In this document: one piece after another, positions 1 to 6,693 of the stretch
Position numbering within the stretch: position 1 is the stretch's first letter
Layout of the letters: the number at the start of each line of letters is the position of its first letter
Assembly (NCBI GenBank): GCA_025350945.1
Contig: JANXWW010000017.1
Coordinates: 1 to 7,253, forward strand
From: Burkholderiales bacterium
GTDB taxonomy: Bacteria > Pseudomonadota > Gammaproteobacteria > Burkholderiales > Usitatibacteraceae
Reading direction: 5' to 3'
DNA length: 7,253 nucleotides
The notes under the pieces: model-generated
The model's input: only the letters and a program-made list of their open reading frames with translations
What the model was told of the DNA's origin: nothing
Databases searched by the model: none
Program-made: the position numbers and the translations under genes

Positions 1-3000
1 CTAAAAACAGTGCCGCGTGCATTGGCATCGAAGGTGCGCGTGTGACCATCGGGCGACAGCATGGCACCTTCTTGATATAAATAGCCGCTACGGGGCGGGC
101 AGGTAATTGATGCGCCACCAGCAAGCGCCATATCGCACTGACCGCTGCGCAAATTAATCATTGCCTGCGCAATCGCCACCAACGATGTAGAACACGCAGT
201 ATGCACACTTACCGCCGGGCCGGTGAGGTTAAGCCGATTCGCGACGCGGGTGGTAATGTAATCCTTCTCGTTCGCTAGCATTACCTGAAATTCACCCAGC
301 GCATTGATGCGATCCGGGTAACGCGAAACGTGTTTCTGAAAATAGGATGCGTTATACATGCCGCCAAAAACACCGACCGGGCCAGGACACGTATCAGGCG
401 AATAGCCGCCGCGCTCAAGACATTCCCAGCAAAGCTCCATGAAAATGCGCTGCTGCGGGTCCATCAACTCAGCCTCTTTGGGCGAGATGCCGAAAAACGC
501 TGCGTCAAACATTTCAACGTCATCAATCACACCACGCGCTTTGACGTAATCTGCATCGTTACGCAACGCAGGCGGGATGGATGAATCTATTTCATCGTTG
601 CGAAAAAACGTAATCGATTCTTTGCCAGCGCAGAGGTTTTCCCACAGCGCTTCAACGGATGCGGCACCGGGAAAGCGACCAGTCATGGCGATGATCGCAA
701 TCGGCTCGTTCAGTTCATTTTGCGCGTTGCGGCTTGATAGCTGCTGCGTTGGCCGCGTTGATCGTGCTTGTCGTACCAGACGATTTTTAGCAATCACACT
801 CTCACTGGATTGATCCAGAACTGTCGCGATGGCGGCTGGGGTGGGATCGCTGAAAAACACGGTGGAACTTAATCGATTTGCTTTGGCTTCCTGGATCTTT
901 TTAAGACGGGAGAGCGCCTGCATAACCAATAACGAACTTCCACCCAGTTCGAAAAAATTATCTAGGCGACCCACGCGGTCAATGCCGAGCAAGTCCGCAA
1001 AAAGTTGGCAGATGCTTTCCTCAGTTGGCGTAATTGCTGCCGAGTAAGGCTCTGCAAGCTCCGGGCGATTATTTTCTGGCGCGGGTAATGCTCGGCGATC
1101 CAGCTTGCCATTTACAGTCACCGGAAATGCAGGCAGCGAAACGTATGCGCTAGGCACCATAAAATCAGGCAGCTCGGCATAGAGATGCGCGCGCAAAACA
1201 GCGGCTGAAATAGCTTGTGCGCGCGGCACAACATAGGCAACAAGCTTTGCATCGCCGGGGCGATCACGACGAGCCAAAACCGCACACGCCTGCACCTGCG
1301 GGTGTCGCGCCAGCGCAGCTTCAATCTCGCCCACTTCAATGCGGAAGCCGCGAATCTTGATCTGGCCATCACGTCGGCCAATAAACTCAATATTGCCGTC
1401 AGGTAAATAGCGCACGAGATCGCCGGTGCAGTACAGTAATTCTGAAGTGGCGGAAAACGGATTCGGCACGAAACGCTCGGCATTAAGCTCTGGCCGCCGC
1501 AGGTAGCCACGCGCCACACCTGGCCCACCCACGCAAAGCTCGCCAACGATGCCTATTGGCACTTGCTCAAGACGCTGGTTGACGATGTAAACGGGCGTTT
1601 GCGCAATCGGCTTGCCGATAGGAATGGAGCGAATGTCGGCGGGCAGATCGCGTGGAATGCGATACGTCGCGGTAAACGTGGTGCATTCGGTGGGGCCATA
1701 ACCGTTGATGATGATTGTGTTAGGCAATGCTTTCTGAGCGCGCACCACGTGCGACACGGACAACGCCTCACCACCAATCAATAGCTGATTCAAACCACGC
1801 AAACAGTGCGGGTCATCATCGACAATGGCATTGAACAGCGCGGCGGTCAGCCACGCGCTGGACACGCTGTGTTCAGCAATTGATTGCGCGAGCCCCGCGC
1901 CAGTCGGCACCTTTTCCGTGTAGATCGCACAGGTGCCGCCATTGAGCAATGGCCCCCAAATTTCCAGCGTTGAGGCATCGAAGCCCAGTGGCGCGGCATG
2001 CAAAAAAACATCGTCGGCACCAAGCCGGACATAGTCCACATTACACACCAGGCGAATGATCGAGCGATGGCAAATCTCAATGCCCTTGGGCTCACCCGTC
2101 GAGCCGGAGGTGTACATGACATAGGCGAGTGCTGCGCCATCAATTGCGTCACGGCTAATTTTGCTTTCGTGCATTTCTGTGGAGCAATGCGCAGTGAGTG
2201 AAGCGACATCTATCATGCAGACTGGTGTTGGAAAAACTGCATGTGCGTTTGCGCCCGCCACCACATGCGAGATCGCCGCATCTTCCAGCATAAATGCGAT
2301 GCGATCTTTGGGATATTTGAGATCAATCGGCAAATAGGCTGCACCGATTTTCAATATCCCCAGCAGCGCCACAATGGCGTCCCGCGAGCGATCCAAAGCT
2401 ATCGCAACAACTGAATTCTGCTTACAACCGCTGGCGATCAGTTTGCGCGCGGCCGTATCTGAACAATGGTCAAGTTCGCGATACGATAATTTTTGCACCG
2501 CCCCGTTGTTCGTCCATGCCAGGGCAATTCTGTCGCCATGCTGTTGAACCTGCACGGCAAATGCAGAGACAATCGACAGCGAAGAATCGTATTGCTGAGA
2601 TGGCGAAACTGACGCCGCTTGAGCGCTAATTTTTTCTCGCCCCACACGACCCAGCACATCAATATCGCCAATCAGTATTTGTGGTGATCTTGCGAATGCC
2701 TGCAAAACTTCGATCATGCAATCCAGCAACGAATCCACCATTGCACTACTAAACACCGTTTCAGAAAATTCAATGACGATATCGGTTTGGAATGCGCTTG
2801 CCGGTTGCGCGGTTACATCAACACTGATGTTGAGTGGAGCAGACGCATTTTTTTCGTAACCAGCAACAACACGCGGAACCCAGAGATGATCCTGCGCTGC
2901 AACCGTCGCCACTGTTTCCGTCCCAGCTGCAAGCAAACGCCCGCACTCGCGATCAACACTTTCTACCAATGCACGAAAAACTGATTTCGTATTTATCGTG

Positions 3001-3308
3001 TGGAGAGAACAATGGTTGGCGGTCTTAAGAAATTGATTCAACCGCACCTGTGATTGACCTAATACACGACCCTGCACAACCAACCATACAGCCATATAAA
3101 CCGAATCATCTGCCCAACCCGCTTCTGTGGCTATGCGGCGTATGGTTGCGGCGACGGTAGAATCTAGCGTACGCGATTTAACGGCCAAATCATTTGCGCC
3201 AGGCGGACGAGGAGACACAACGGTAATGTCAAGCAAACTGAGCTCAACGCCGGGTAAGACGCTTGGCATTTCGGAATTACCACCAACATTTTTTTCCGAT
3301 GCAGTCAT
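1..3308 (-). CDS. Hybrid NRPS/PKS megasynthase, N-terminal part (partial, runs off left edge)
   Basis: The reading frame is open from ATG 3308 to the left edge, 1102 residues. Residues about 20-225 resemble the C-lobe of a condensation domain but lack HHxxxDG. An adenylation domain follows (about 250-745): LSYREL 274-279, YTSGSTGEPKG 399-409, NGYGPTE 535-541, YCTGD 626-630, GRRDGQIKIRGFRIE 644-658 and NGKLDR 733-738. A carrier domain has LGGSS 788-792, with Ser792 as the phosphopantetheine site. A ketosynthase starts near 868, with DPQQR 950-954 and the TACS active site (Cys1039); its histidines lie beyond the window. By family, the A domain activates an amino acid as its adenylate, loads it on the carrier, and the KS extends it with a malonyl-type unit. 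The specificity positions read DALWLGGTFK by eye, closest to valine-type codes. The start is fixed by an in-frame TGA two codons upstream; no strong ribosome-binding site is seen. Later domains and the product are unknown. Confidence 0.95.
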   Translation of the reverse strand, partial: MTASEKNVGGNSEMPSVLPGVELSLLDITVVSPRPPGANDLAVKSRTLDSTVAATIRRIATEAGWADDSVYMAVWLVVQGRVLGQSQVRLNQFLKTANHCSLHTINTKSVFRALVESVDRECGRLLAAGTETVATVAAQDHLWVPRVVAGYEKNASAPLNISVDVTAQPASAFQTDIVIEFSETVFSSAMVDSLLDCMIEVLQAFARSPQILIGDIDVLGRVGREKISAQAASVSPSQQYDSSLSIVSAFAVQVQQHGDRIALAWTNNGAVQKLSYRELDHCSDTAARKLIASGCKQNSVVAIALDRSRDAIVALLGILKIGAAYLPIDLKYPKDRIAFMLEDAAISHVVAGANAHAVFPTPVCMIDVASLTAHCSTEMHESKISRDAIDGAALAYVMYTSGSTGEPKGIEICHRSIIRLVCNVDYVRLGADDVFLHAAPLGFDASTLEIWGPLLNGGTCAIYTEKVPTGAGLAQSIAEHSVSSAWLTAALFNAIVDDDPHCLRGLNQLLIGGEALSVSHVVRAQKALPNTIIINGYGPTECTTFTATYRIPRDLPADIRSIPIGKPIAQTPVYIVNQRLEQVPIGIVGELCVGGPGVARGYLRRPELNAERFVPNPFSATSELLYCTGDLVRYLPDGNIEFIGRRDGQIKIRGFRIEVGEIEAALARHPQVQACAVLARRDRPGDAKLVAYVVPRAQAISAAVLRAHLYAELPDFMVPSAYVSLPAFPVTVNGKLDRRALPAPENNRPELAEPYSAAITPTEESICQLFADLLGIDRVGRLDNFFELGGSSLLVMQALSRLKKIQEAKANRLSSTVFFSDPTPAAIATVLDQSSESVIAKNRLVRQARSTRPTQQLSSRNAQNELNEPIAIIAMTGRFPGAASVEALWENLCAGKESITFFRNDEIDSSIPPALRNDADYVKARGVIDDVEMFDAAFFGISPKEAELMDPQQRIFMELCWECLERGGYSPDTCPGPVGVFGGMYNASYFQKHVSRYPDRINALGEFQVMLANEKDYITTRVANRLNLTGPAVSVHTACSTSLVAIAQAMINLRSGQCDMALAGGASITCPPRSGYLYQEGAMLSPDGHTRTFDANARGTVF

Positions 3309-3363
3309 GGCTTGTCATTTACAGATTTTTACAAAGAAACGGTATCCACATTGATAATGTCGA

Positions 3364-3389
3364 AGCCCCGCAATTTTAATTGCGGGGCT
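3364..3389 (-). terminator. Strong GC-rich hairpin, possible terminator between sugar transferase and NRPS/PKS
   Basis: AGCCCCGCAATT and AATTGCGGGGCT form a 12-bp perfect inverted repeat around two bases; a realistic fold is a 9-10 bp stem with an AT loop. It lies about 90 bases past the sugar transferase stop and 55 bases before the NRPS/PKS start. On the minus strand it is followed by TTCGACATT, so the U-tract is very poor. The stem is terminator-like but the tail is not. It could attenuate rather than abolish read-through into the megasynthase gene. Confidence 0.5.
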
Positions 3390-3456
3390 CGTAGATATTA
3401 CTTAAAAAACTACAGGATATTCCGAATCGAGGGGAACGTCTATTCCGCAACTGCAC

Positions 3457-3476
3457 CGCAGACAGGGTTGTCTGCG
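3457..3476 (-). other. Perfect hairpin directly after the glycosyltransferase stop codon
   Basis: The arms CGCAGACA and TGTCTGCG form an 8-bp perfect stem around a 4-base loop. The hairpin starts one base after the stop codon of the sugar transferase gene. No T-tract follows on the minus strand, so it is not a classical intrinsic terminator. It could protect the mRNA 3' end or be part of a weak termination region together with the larger hairpin downstream. Confidence 0.5.
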
Positions 3477-3477
3477 C

Positions 3478-4863
3478 TTAGCGCGACCCCTGCGCCGTCA
3501 ATACAACTTTGACGGAGTAAAAAAGGATCAAAATATCAAAAAACAAGGTGTGGTTTTTGACATAAAAGAGGTCGTATTCCAGCTTGTCTGAGGCATCTTC
3601 AACCGATGCGCCATAGTGATGTCTTACTTGCGCCCAGCCGGTAACGCCAGGTTTTACGCTGTGGCGTGCTGCATAAAACGGCACTTTCTCAGCGATCTGT
3701 TCGACGAAGTAGGGGCGCTCAGGGCGCGGCCCCACCAGGCTCATTTGTCCGGCAAGCACGCTAAACAATTGTGGCAGCTCATCGATTCGCGTGAGACGCA
3801 TGAAATGACCCACGCGGGTAACGCGGGAATCGCCGCGCTTCGCCCACTGTGGCGTACCATCGCGCTCGGCATCGGCGCGCATGCTTCTGAATTTGAGTAC
3901 ATCAAATGGCTTGCCTCCCAGACCCACACGGGACTGGCGATAAATAATAGGGCCATGACTTTCGAGCTTGACCGCGATGGCGGCAATGATCATCACCGGC
4001 AAACTTACCACCAACAAGCCCAAGCTGGCGACGATATCAAAGCTCCGCTTCACGAACATGCGTGCCCACCCCTGGCGGAAACCGTCGCCAAAAATAAACC
4101 AGCTTTCGCGCAGCAAATCGATCCGCACGCGGCTCTTGTAGTTCTCGAAGAATGACGAGAAATCAGTCACTTTGATACCGCTAAGTTTGCAATTTAAAAG
4201 CTCGGCCAAAGGCAGTCCACCACCACGACGCTCACGCATGGCGATCACAATTTCATTCACATTCAGTTGGCGCGCCGTGTCGGTGATAGACGTGGTTGGC
4301 ATCAAAATTTTATTGGCTGGCAAATTCGACGTCATCGTGCTGTCGGTGTAAGGCGAATAAAAACCAACGATAAACAAGCCCGGAATCCGCGATTGCTCCA
4401 GCGTTTCTTTCACAAGCGTAGCATCGTCACCCACGCCCAGCACCATGACGCGGCGCGTGGTAAACGAAGCCGAAGCCCTGCTGAAGGAAAAAATCGCGAG
4501 CCTGCCTGCAAAACCGAACAACAATGCAGCGCCGATGGCAGTGACTGACACGCCGCCGTCCGGCAGGCGGTACATGACCCAATGCAAGACCGGTATGCCC
4601 ACCAGGAGAGGAAACATCAAACGGCGAGCGAACAGCCAGAAATCGTCTGCGGGATGATCGGAATAAAGCCCGATGGTGCCGCTGAATATCAGCATGAGGC
4701 CGACAAAAGCGATGGCACCTGGAATCAGGTTTGCTACTTCATAAGTTCCACCATTGCTCAACATGAGCAATCCAAACAGGTCTGCCAGCAACAAGCAAAT
4801 AGCATCCATGGTCACCAGTAACAGTGTTCCCAACGGAAAATAGTGACTAAAAAGGCGAACCAT
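3478..4863 (-). CDS. Undecaprenyl-phosphate glycosylphosphotransferase, exosortase A/PEP-CTERM-associated type (EpsB_2-like)
   Basis: This complete 461-residue inner-membrane enzyme starts exopolysaccharide synthesis by moving a sugar-1-phosphate from a nucleotide sugar to undecaprenyl phosphate. Four hydrophobic segments (about 10-35, 44-67, 79-98, 106-128) precede a Rossmann-like cytoplasmic domain (RRVMVLGVGDD 137-147). A membrane-associated helix (about 275-299) leads into the bacterial sugar transferase domain: KFRSM 324-328, the catalytic Asp361-Glu362 in RIDELPQLF, LVGPRPERP 376-384 and KPGVTGWAQVR 404-414. The ERRGGGLPLAELL segment (211-223), followed by SFFE and SWFIFGDGFRQG, and the C-terminal FYVKNHTLFFDILILFYSV match my recollection of the PEP-CTERM-associated family (TIGR03013). 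The length is normal for it. The sugar cannot be deduced. A GGGGGAG site six bases before the ATG supports the start. It is divergent from the epimerase gene and upstream of the NRPS/PKS on the same strand. Confidence 0.95.
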   Translation of the reverse strand: MVRLFSHYFPLGTLLLVTMDAICLLLADLFGLLMLSNGGTYEVANLIPGAIAFVGLMLIFSGTIGLYSDHPADDFWLFARRLMFPLLVGIPVLHWVMYRLPDGGVSVTAIGAALLFGFAGRLAIFSFSRASASFTTRRVMVLGVGDDATLVKETLEQSRIPGLFIVGFYSPYTDSTMTSNLPANKILMPTTSITDTARQLNVNEIVIAMRERRGGGLPLAELLNCKLSGIKVTDFSSFFENYKSRVRIDLLRESWFIFGDGFRQGWARMFVKRSFDIVASLGLLVVSLPVMIIAAIAVKLESHGPIIYRQSRVGLGGKPFDVLKFRSMRADAERDGTPQWAKRGDSRVTRVGHFMRLTRIDELPQLFSVLAGQMSLVGPRPERPYFVEQIAEKVPFYAARHSVKPGVTGWAQVRHHYGASVEDASDKLEYDLFYVKNHTLFFDILILFYSVKVVLTAQGSR

Positions 4864-4869
4864 TTTTTA

Positions 4870-4876
4870 CTCCCCC
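4870..4876 (-). promoter_or_regulatory. Ribosome binding site of the glycosylphosphotransferase gene
   Basis: GGGGGAG on the minus strand lies six bases (TAAAAA) before the ATG at 4863. It is the clearest Shine-Dalgarno-like element upstream of the two complete genes and fixes that start codon. Confidence 0.75.
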
Positions 4877-4909
4877 AACGCTATATTGGCTAGCGCATTT
4901 AGCTTAGAA

Positions 4910-4924
4910 GCCAGAATCGCCCCA
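4910..4924 (-). promoter_or_regulatory. Weak candidate sigma-54 promoter for the sugar transferase gene
   Basis: On the minus strand TGGGGC, five bases, then TGGC keeps the GG-N10-GC core but has three mismatches to the consensus. Transcription would start about 35 bases before the ATG, a sensible distance. Chance matches of this quality are common, so support is low. Confidence 0.2.
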
Positions 4925-5204
4925 CGCATTTCGTAGAAAGAGCGATTTACCATTACATTAATTAAGCGCAAACCCAACCGAAAGTCGAAAGCTAACTTGC
5001 GAATGTATTTCAAAAAATGCGATTTTGGTTCACTATTTTTTTCAAATGCCCAAACATTTCTTAGTCGAGACAAATGCGGTCATGTGATACAAGATTGCGC
5101 CGAATACTTTGGTTGCTTGGCCGTATGAACCATCCCATATCATGCCGCTCACCACTTTTTTACCGCTTCATTCTTAATTTGCAGCCCGCAATATACAGTC
5201 ACTT

Positions 5205-5220
5205 AGCGAATATATTCGCT
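5205..5220. repeat. 16-bp perfect palindrome
   Basis: AGCGAATATATTCGCT equals its own reverse complement. It has no loop and an AT core, which suits a dimeric DNA-binding protein better than an RNA hairpin. It lies about 340 bases upstream of the sugar transferase start and 430 bases before the epimerase. Confidence 0.55.
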
Positions 5221-5237
5221 GCCGCAACCTGATTCTA

Positions 5238-5249
5238 TGAACTAGTTCA
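5238..5249. repeat. 12-bp perfect palindrome
   Basis: TGAACTAGTTCA is self-complementary and starts 18 bases after the end of the 16-bp palindrome. A 12-bp palindrome can occur by chance more readily than the longer two, so its meaning rests on the clustering. Confidence 0.4.
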
Positions 5250-5354
5250 CACATGTTGTCATTGACACCATAAAACCTGTTTTGGGTATCGTGAGCGTGC
5301 CAACAATTAACCCAGTATCGATTACAAATTTAGCTGAAGCATCAAACTAGGTTA

Positions 5355-5372
5355 ATCCCTCAATTGAGGGAT
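5355..5372. promoter_or_regulatory. 18-bp perfect palindrome, candidate upstream activator site
   Basis: ATCCCTCAATTGAGGGAT is a perfect palindrome with no loop. Its centre lies about 106 bases before the start site predicted from the sigma-54-like element at 5444-5459. That spacing is typical of enhancer sites for NtrC-type activators. Which protein binds it, if any, is inference. It is not followed by a T-tract and is not a terminator. Confidence 0.5.
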
Positions 5373-5443
5373 GGGTATGCTACTCACTTAAACTCTACGA
5401 TCCGAATTCCTTTTTCCTTGTTGATGTAGACGTTAAAAACTGA

Positions 5444-5459
5444 TGGAACCCGTCACGCA
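5444..5459 (+). promoter_or_regulatory. Candidate sigma-54 promoter (-24/-12) for the epimerase gene
   Basis: TGGAAC, five bases, then ACGCA keeps the GG-N10-GC core of sigma-54 promoters (consensus TGGCAC-N5-TTGCA), with one mismatch in the -24 hexamer and two in the -12 block. It is the only GG-N10-GC I found on the plus strand between 5341 and 5646. Transcription would start near 5470, leaving a leader of about 177 bases, which is long. It is a by-eye match only. Confidence 0.35.
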
Positions 5460-5646
5460 ACAAAAAAAATTCGTATTTTTTTAGCCATTTACGAAACGGG
5501 CAAGAGTTTTATCTTAACCATTGTGTTAGCGCTCCTCCAATCGTTTGCAACTATCGGATCGGCAAATAATCCTTCATACTTATAGCTATGATGCTTCATG
5601 AGCTTTGATTTTGCTTTAAGCACGTTAACTTTTTAAGACAATAAAA

Positions 5647-6651
5647 ATGCATGTACTCGTCACTGGTGTAGCGGGCTTTATAGGCCATCATCTTGCACTG
5701 CGTTTGCTGGCGCGCGGCGATTCCGTTGTCGGCATTGATAACATGAATGATTACTACGACGTCAAGCTGAAAGAAAACCGGCTTAAGCGTTTTCCGGCCG
5801 GGAAAAACTTCATTTTTTTAAAGCTCGACATCACAGATCGAGCCGCTGTCCAGACTTTATTCGAAGAGCAAAAATTCGATGCCGTCGTGAATCTGGCTGC
5901 GCAGGCGGGTGTTCGTTATTCGATCACGAATCCACATGCCTACATTGATGCAAATATTGTCGGATTTATCAATTTGATTGAAGGTGCGCGCCACACCAGC
6001 GTTAAACATTTTGTGTTTGCGTCCTCAAGCTCGGTATACGGTGCGAATACGCGCCTGCCGCTGTCTGAAGACGATAACGTGGATCATCCTTTATCGCTCT
6101 ATGCCGCGACCAAAAAAGCGAATGAGCTGATGGCGCACAGCTACGCCAATTTATTCCAACTGCCCTGCACCGGCCTGCGGTTTTTTACCGTTTACGGACC
6201 GTGGGGTCGGCCCGATATGGCGTTGTTTAAATTCACCAAAGCAATTCTCGCTGACGAACCCATCCAGGTTTTCAATCACGGCAATATGATCCGCGATTTC
6301 ACTTACATTGATGACATCGTTGAAGGCGTTATGCGGGTGGTCGATGCCACCGCAAAGCCGGATTCAACCTGGACAGGCGACAAACCGAACCCGGCGATCA
6401 GCTATGCGCCGTACCGTATTTTCAATATCGGTAACAACAATCCAATCCAGCTTATGCGCTACATCAACGCGCTGGAAGATTGCCTGGGCAAAAAAGCCAA
6501 AATGGATATGCTGCCGATGCAACCAGGCGACGTGCCCGCCACCGCAGCTGACGTATCGCGGCTGCAAAATGCGGTGGATTTTCGGCCAAGGACTGAAGTT
6601 GAAACCGGCATTGCAAAATTTGTTGACTGGTATCGTAGCTACTATCATTAA
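5647..6651 (+). CDS. UDP-glucuronate 4-epimerase-type NAD-dependent epimerase (extended SDR)
   Basis: This complete 334-residue cytoplasmic enzyme has the usual family length. By family it interconverts UDP-glucuronate and UDP-galacturonate through a 4-keto intermediate, using bound NAD. The Rossmann glycine motif TGVAGFIG is at 6-13, and Asp31 (GIDNMNDYY) would bind the NAD ribose. The catalytic set is the serine run ASSSSVYG (125-132), Tyr152 and Lys156 (YAATK). RFFTVYGPWGRPDMALFKF (178-196) and DNMNDYYDVKLKENRL (31-46) are typical of the CapI/LspL-like glucuronate epimerases rather than GalE or WbpP. UDP-N-acetylhexosaminuronate remains possible because the next gene makes such substrates. 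The ATG is preceded by an AT-rich stretch without a clear ribosome-binding site. It is followed after 42 bases by the dehydrogenase gene, probably in one operon. Confidence 0.94.
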   Translation: MHVLVTGVAGFIGHHLALRLLARGDSVVGIDNMNDYYDVKLKENRLKRFPAGKNFIFLKLDITDRAAVQTLFEEQKFDAVVNLAAQAGVRYSITNPHAYIDANIVGFINLIEGARHTSVKHFVFASSSSVYGANTRLPLSEDDNVDHPLSLYAATKKANELMAHSYANLFQLPCTGLRFFTVYGPWGRPDMALFKFTKAILADEPIQVFNHGNMIRDFTYIDDIVEGVMRVVDATAKPDSTWTGDKPNPAISYAPYRIFNIGNNNPIQLMRYINALEDCLGKKAKMDMLPMQPGDVPATAADVSRLQNAVDFRPRTEVETGIAKFVDWYRSYYH

Positions 6652-6657
6652 GATTAA

Positions 6658-6671
6658 GCGGGATATCCCGC
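6658..6671 (+). repeat. 14-bp perfect palindrome between epimerase and dehydrogenase genes
   Basis: GCGGGATATCCCGC is self-complementary and starts six bases past the epimerase stop codon. There is no T-tract after it, so termination is unlikely. It could be a small intercistronic hairpin or a chance palindrome. Confidence 0.4.
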
Positions 6672-6682
6672 ACATTCATTTC

Positions 6683-6688
6683 GGAGAG
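6683..6688 (+). promoter_or_regulatory. Ribosome binding site deciding the TTG start of the dehydrogenase
   Basis: GGAGAG ends five bases before the TTG at 6694. An in-frame TAA at 6655-6657 and the absence of any ATG or GTG between it and 6694 make this TTG the natural start. Confidence 0.75.
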
Positions 6689-6693
6689 CACGC

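Larger units (their letters stand above)
4864..5646. promoter_or_regulatory. Divergent AT-rich intergenic region with several palindromes
   Basis: No convincing gene lies in these 783 bases, which are visibly richer in A and T than the flanking genes. The region must hold the promoters of the leftward sugar transferase and the rightward epimerase. It contains three perfect palindromes (5205-5220, 5238-5249, 5355-5372), a plus-strand sigma-54-like element (5444-5459) and a weaker minus-strand one (4910-4924). A TTGACA at 5262-5267 resembles a -35 box but has no good -10 at 17 bases. The only open frame, 5073-4867 minus, starts with TTG and resembles nothing I recognise. Confidence 0.65.

Noticed and set aside
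1118..2209. Several short minus-strand open frames (for example 1118-1546 and 1847-2209)
   Set aside because: They are out-of-frame shadows of the continuous NRPS adenylation domain on the same strand, which is open from 3308 to the left edge.
3616..4155. Plus-strand 179-codon open frame
   Set aside because: It lies wholly antisense within the catalytic region of the sugar transferase, whose motifs are unambiguous; the translation is compositionally odd and shows no domain.
4867..5073. Minus-strand 68-codon open frame ending just before the sugar transferase start
   Set aside because: It begins with TTG, has no clear ribosome-binding site, matches no family I know, and its last codons coincide with the Shine-Dalgarno of the sugar transferase gene. 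It is probably chance in AT-rich spacer.
5262..5291. TTGACA at 5262 as a sigma-70 -35 box
   Set aside because: No acceptable -10 hexamer lies 16-18 bases downstream, and it would give a leader of about 350 bases for the epimerase.
5288..5303. Minus-strand TTGGCACG resembling a perfect sigma-54 -24 box
   Set aside because: At the required spacing the -12 GC is missing (CGAT instead of TTGC), so the element is incomplete.
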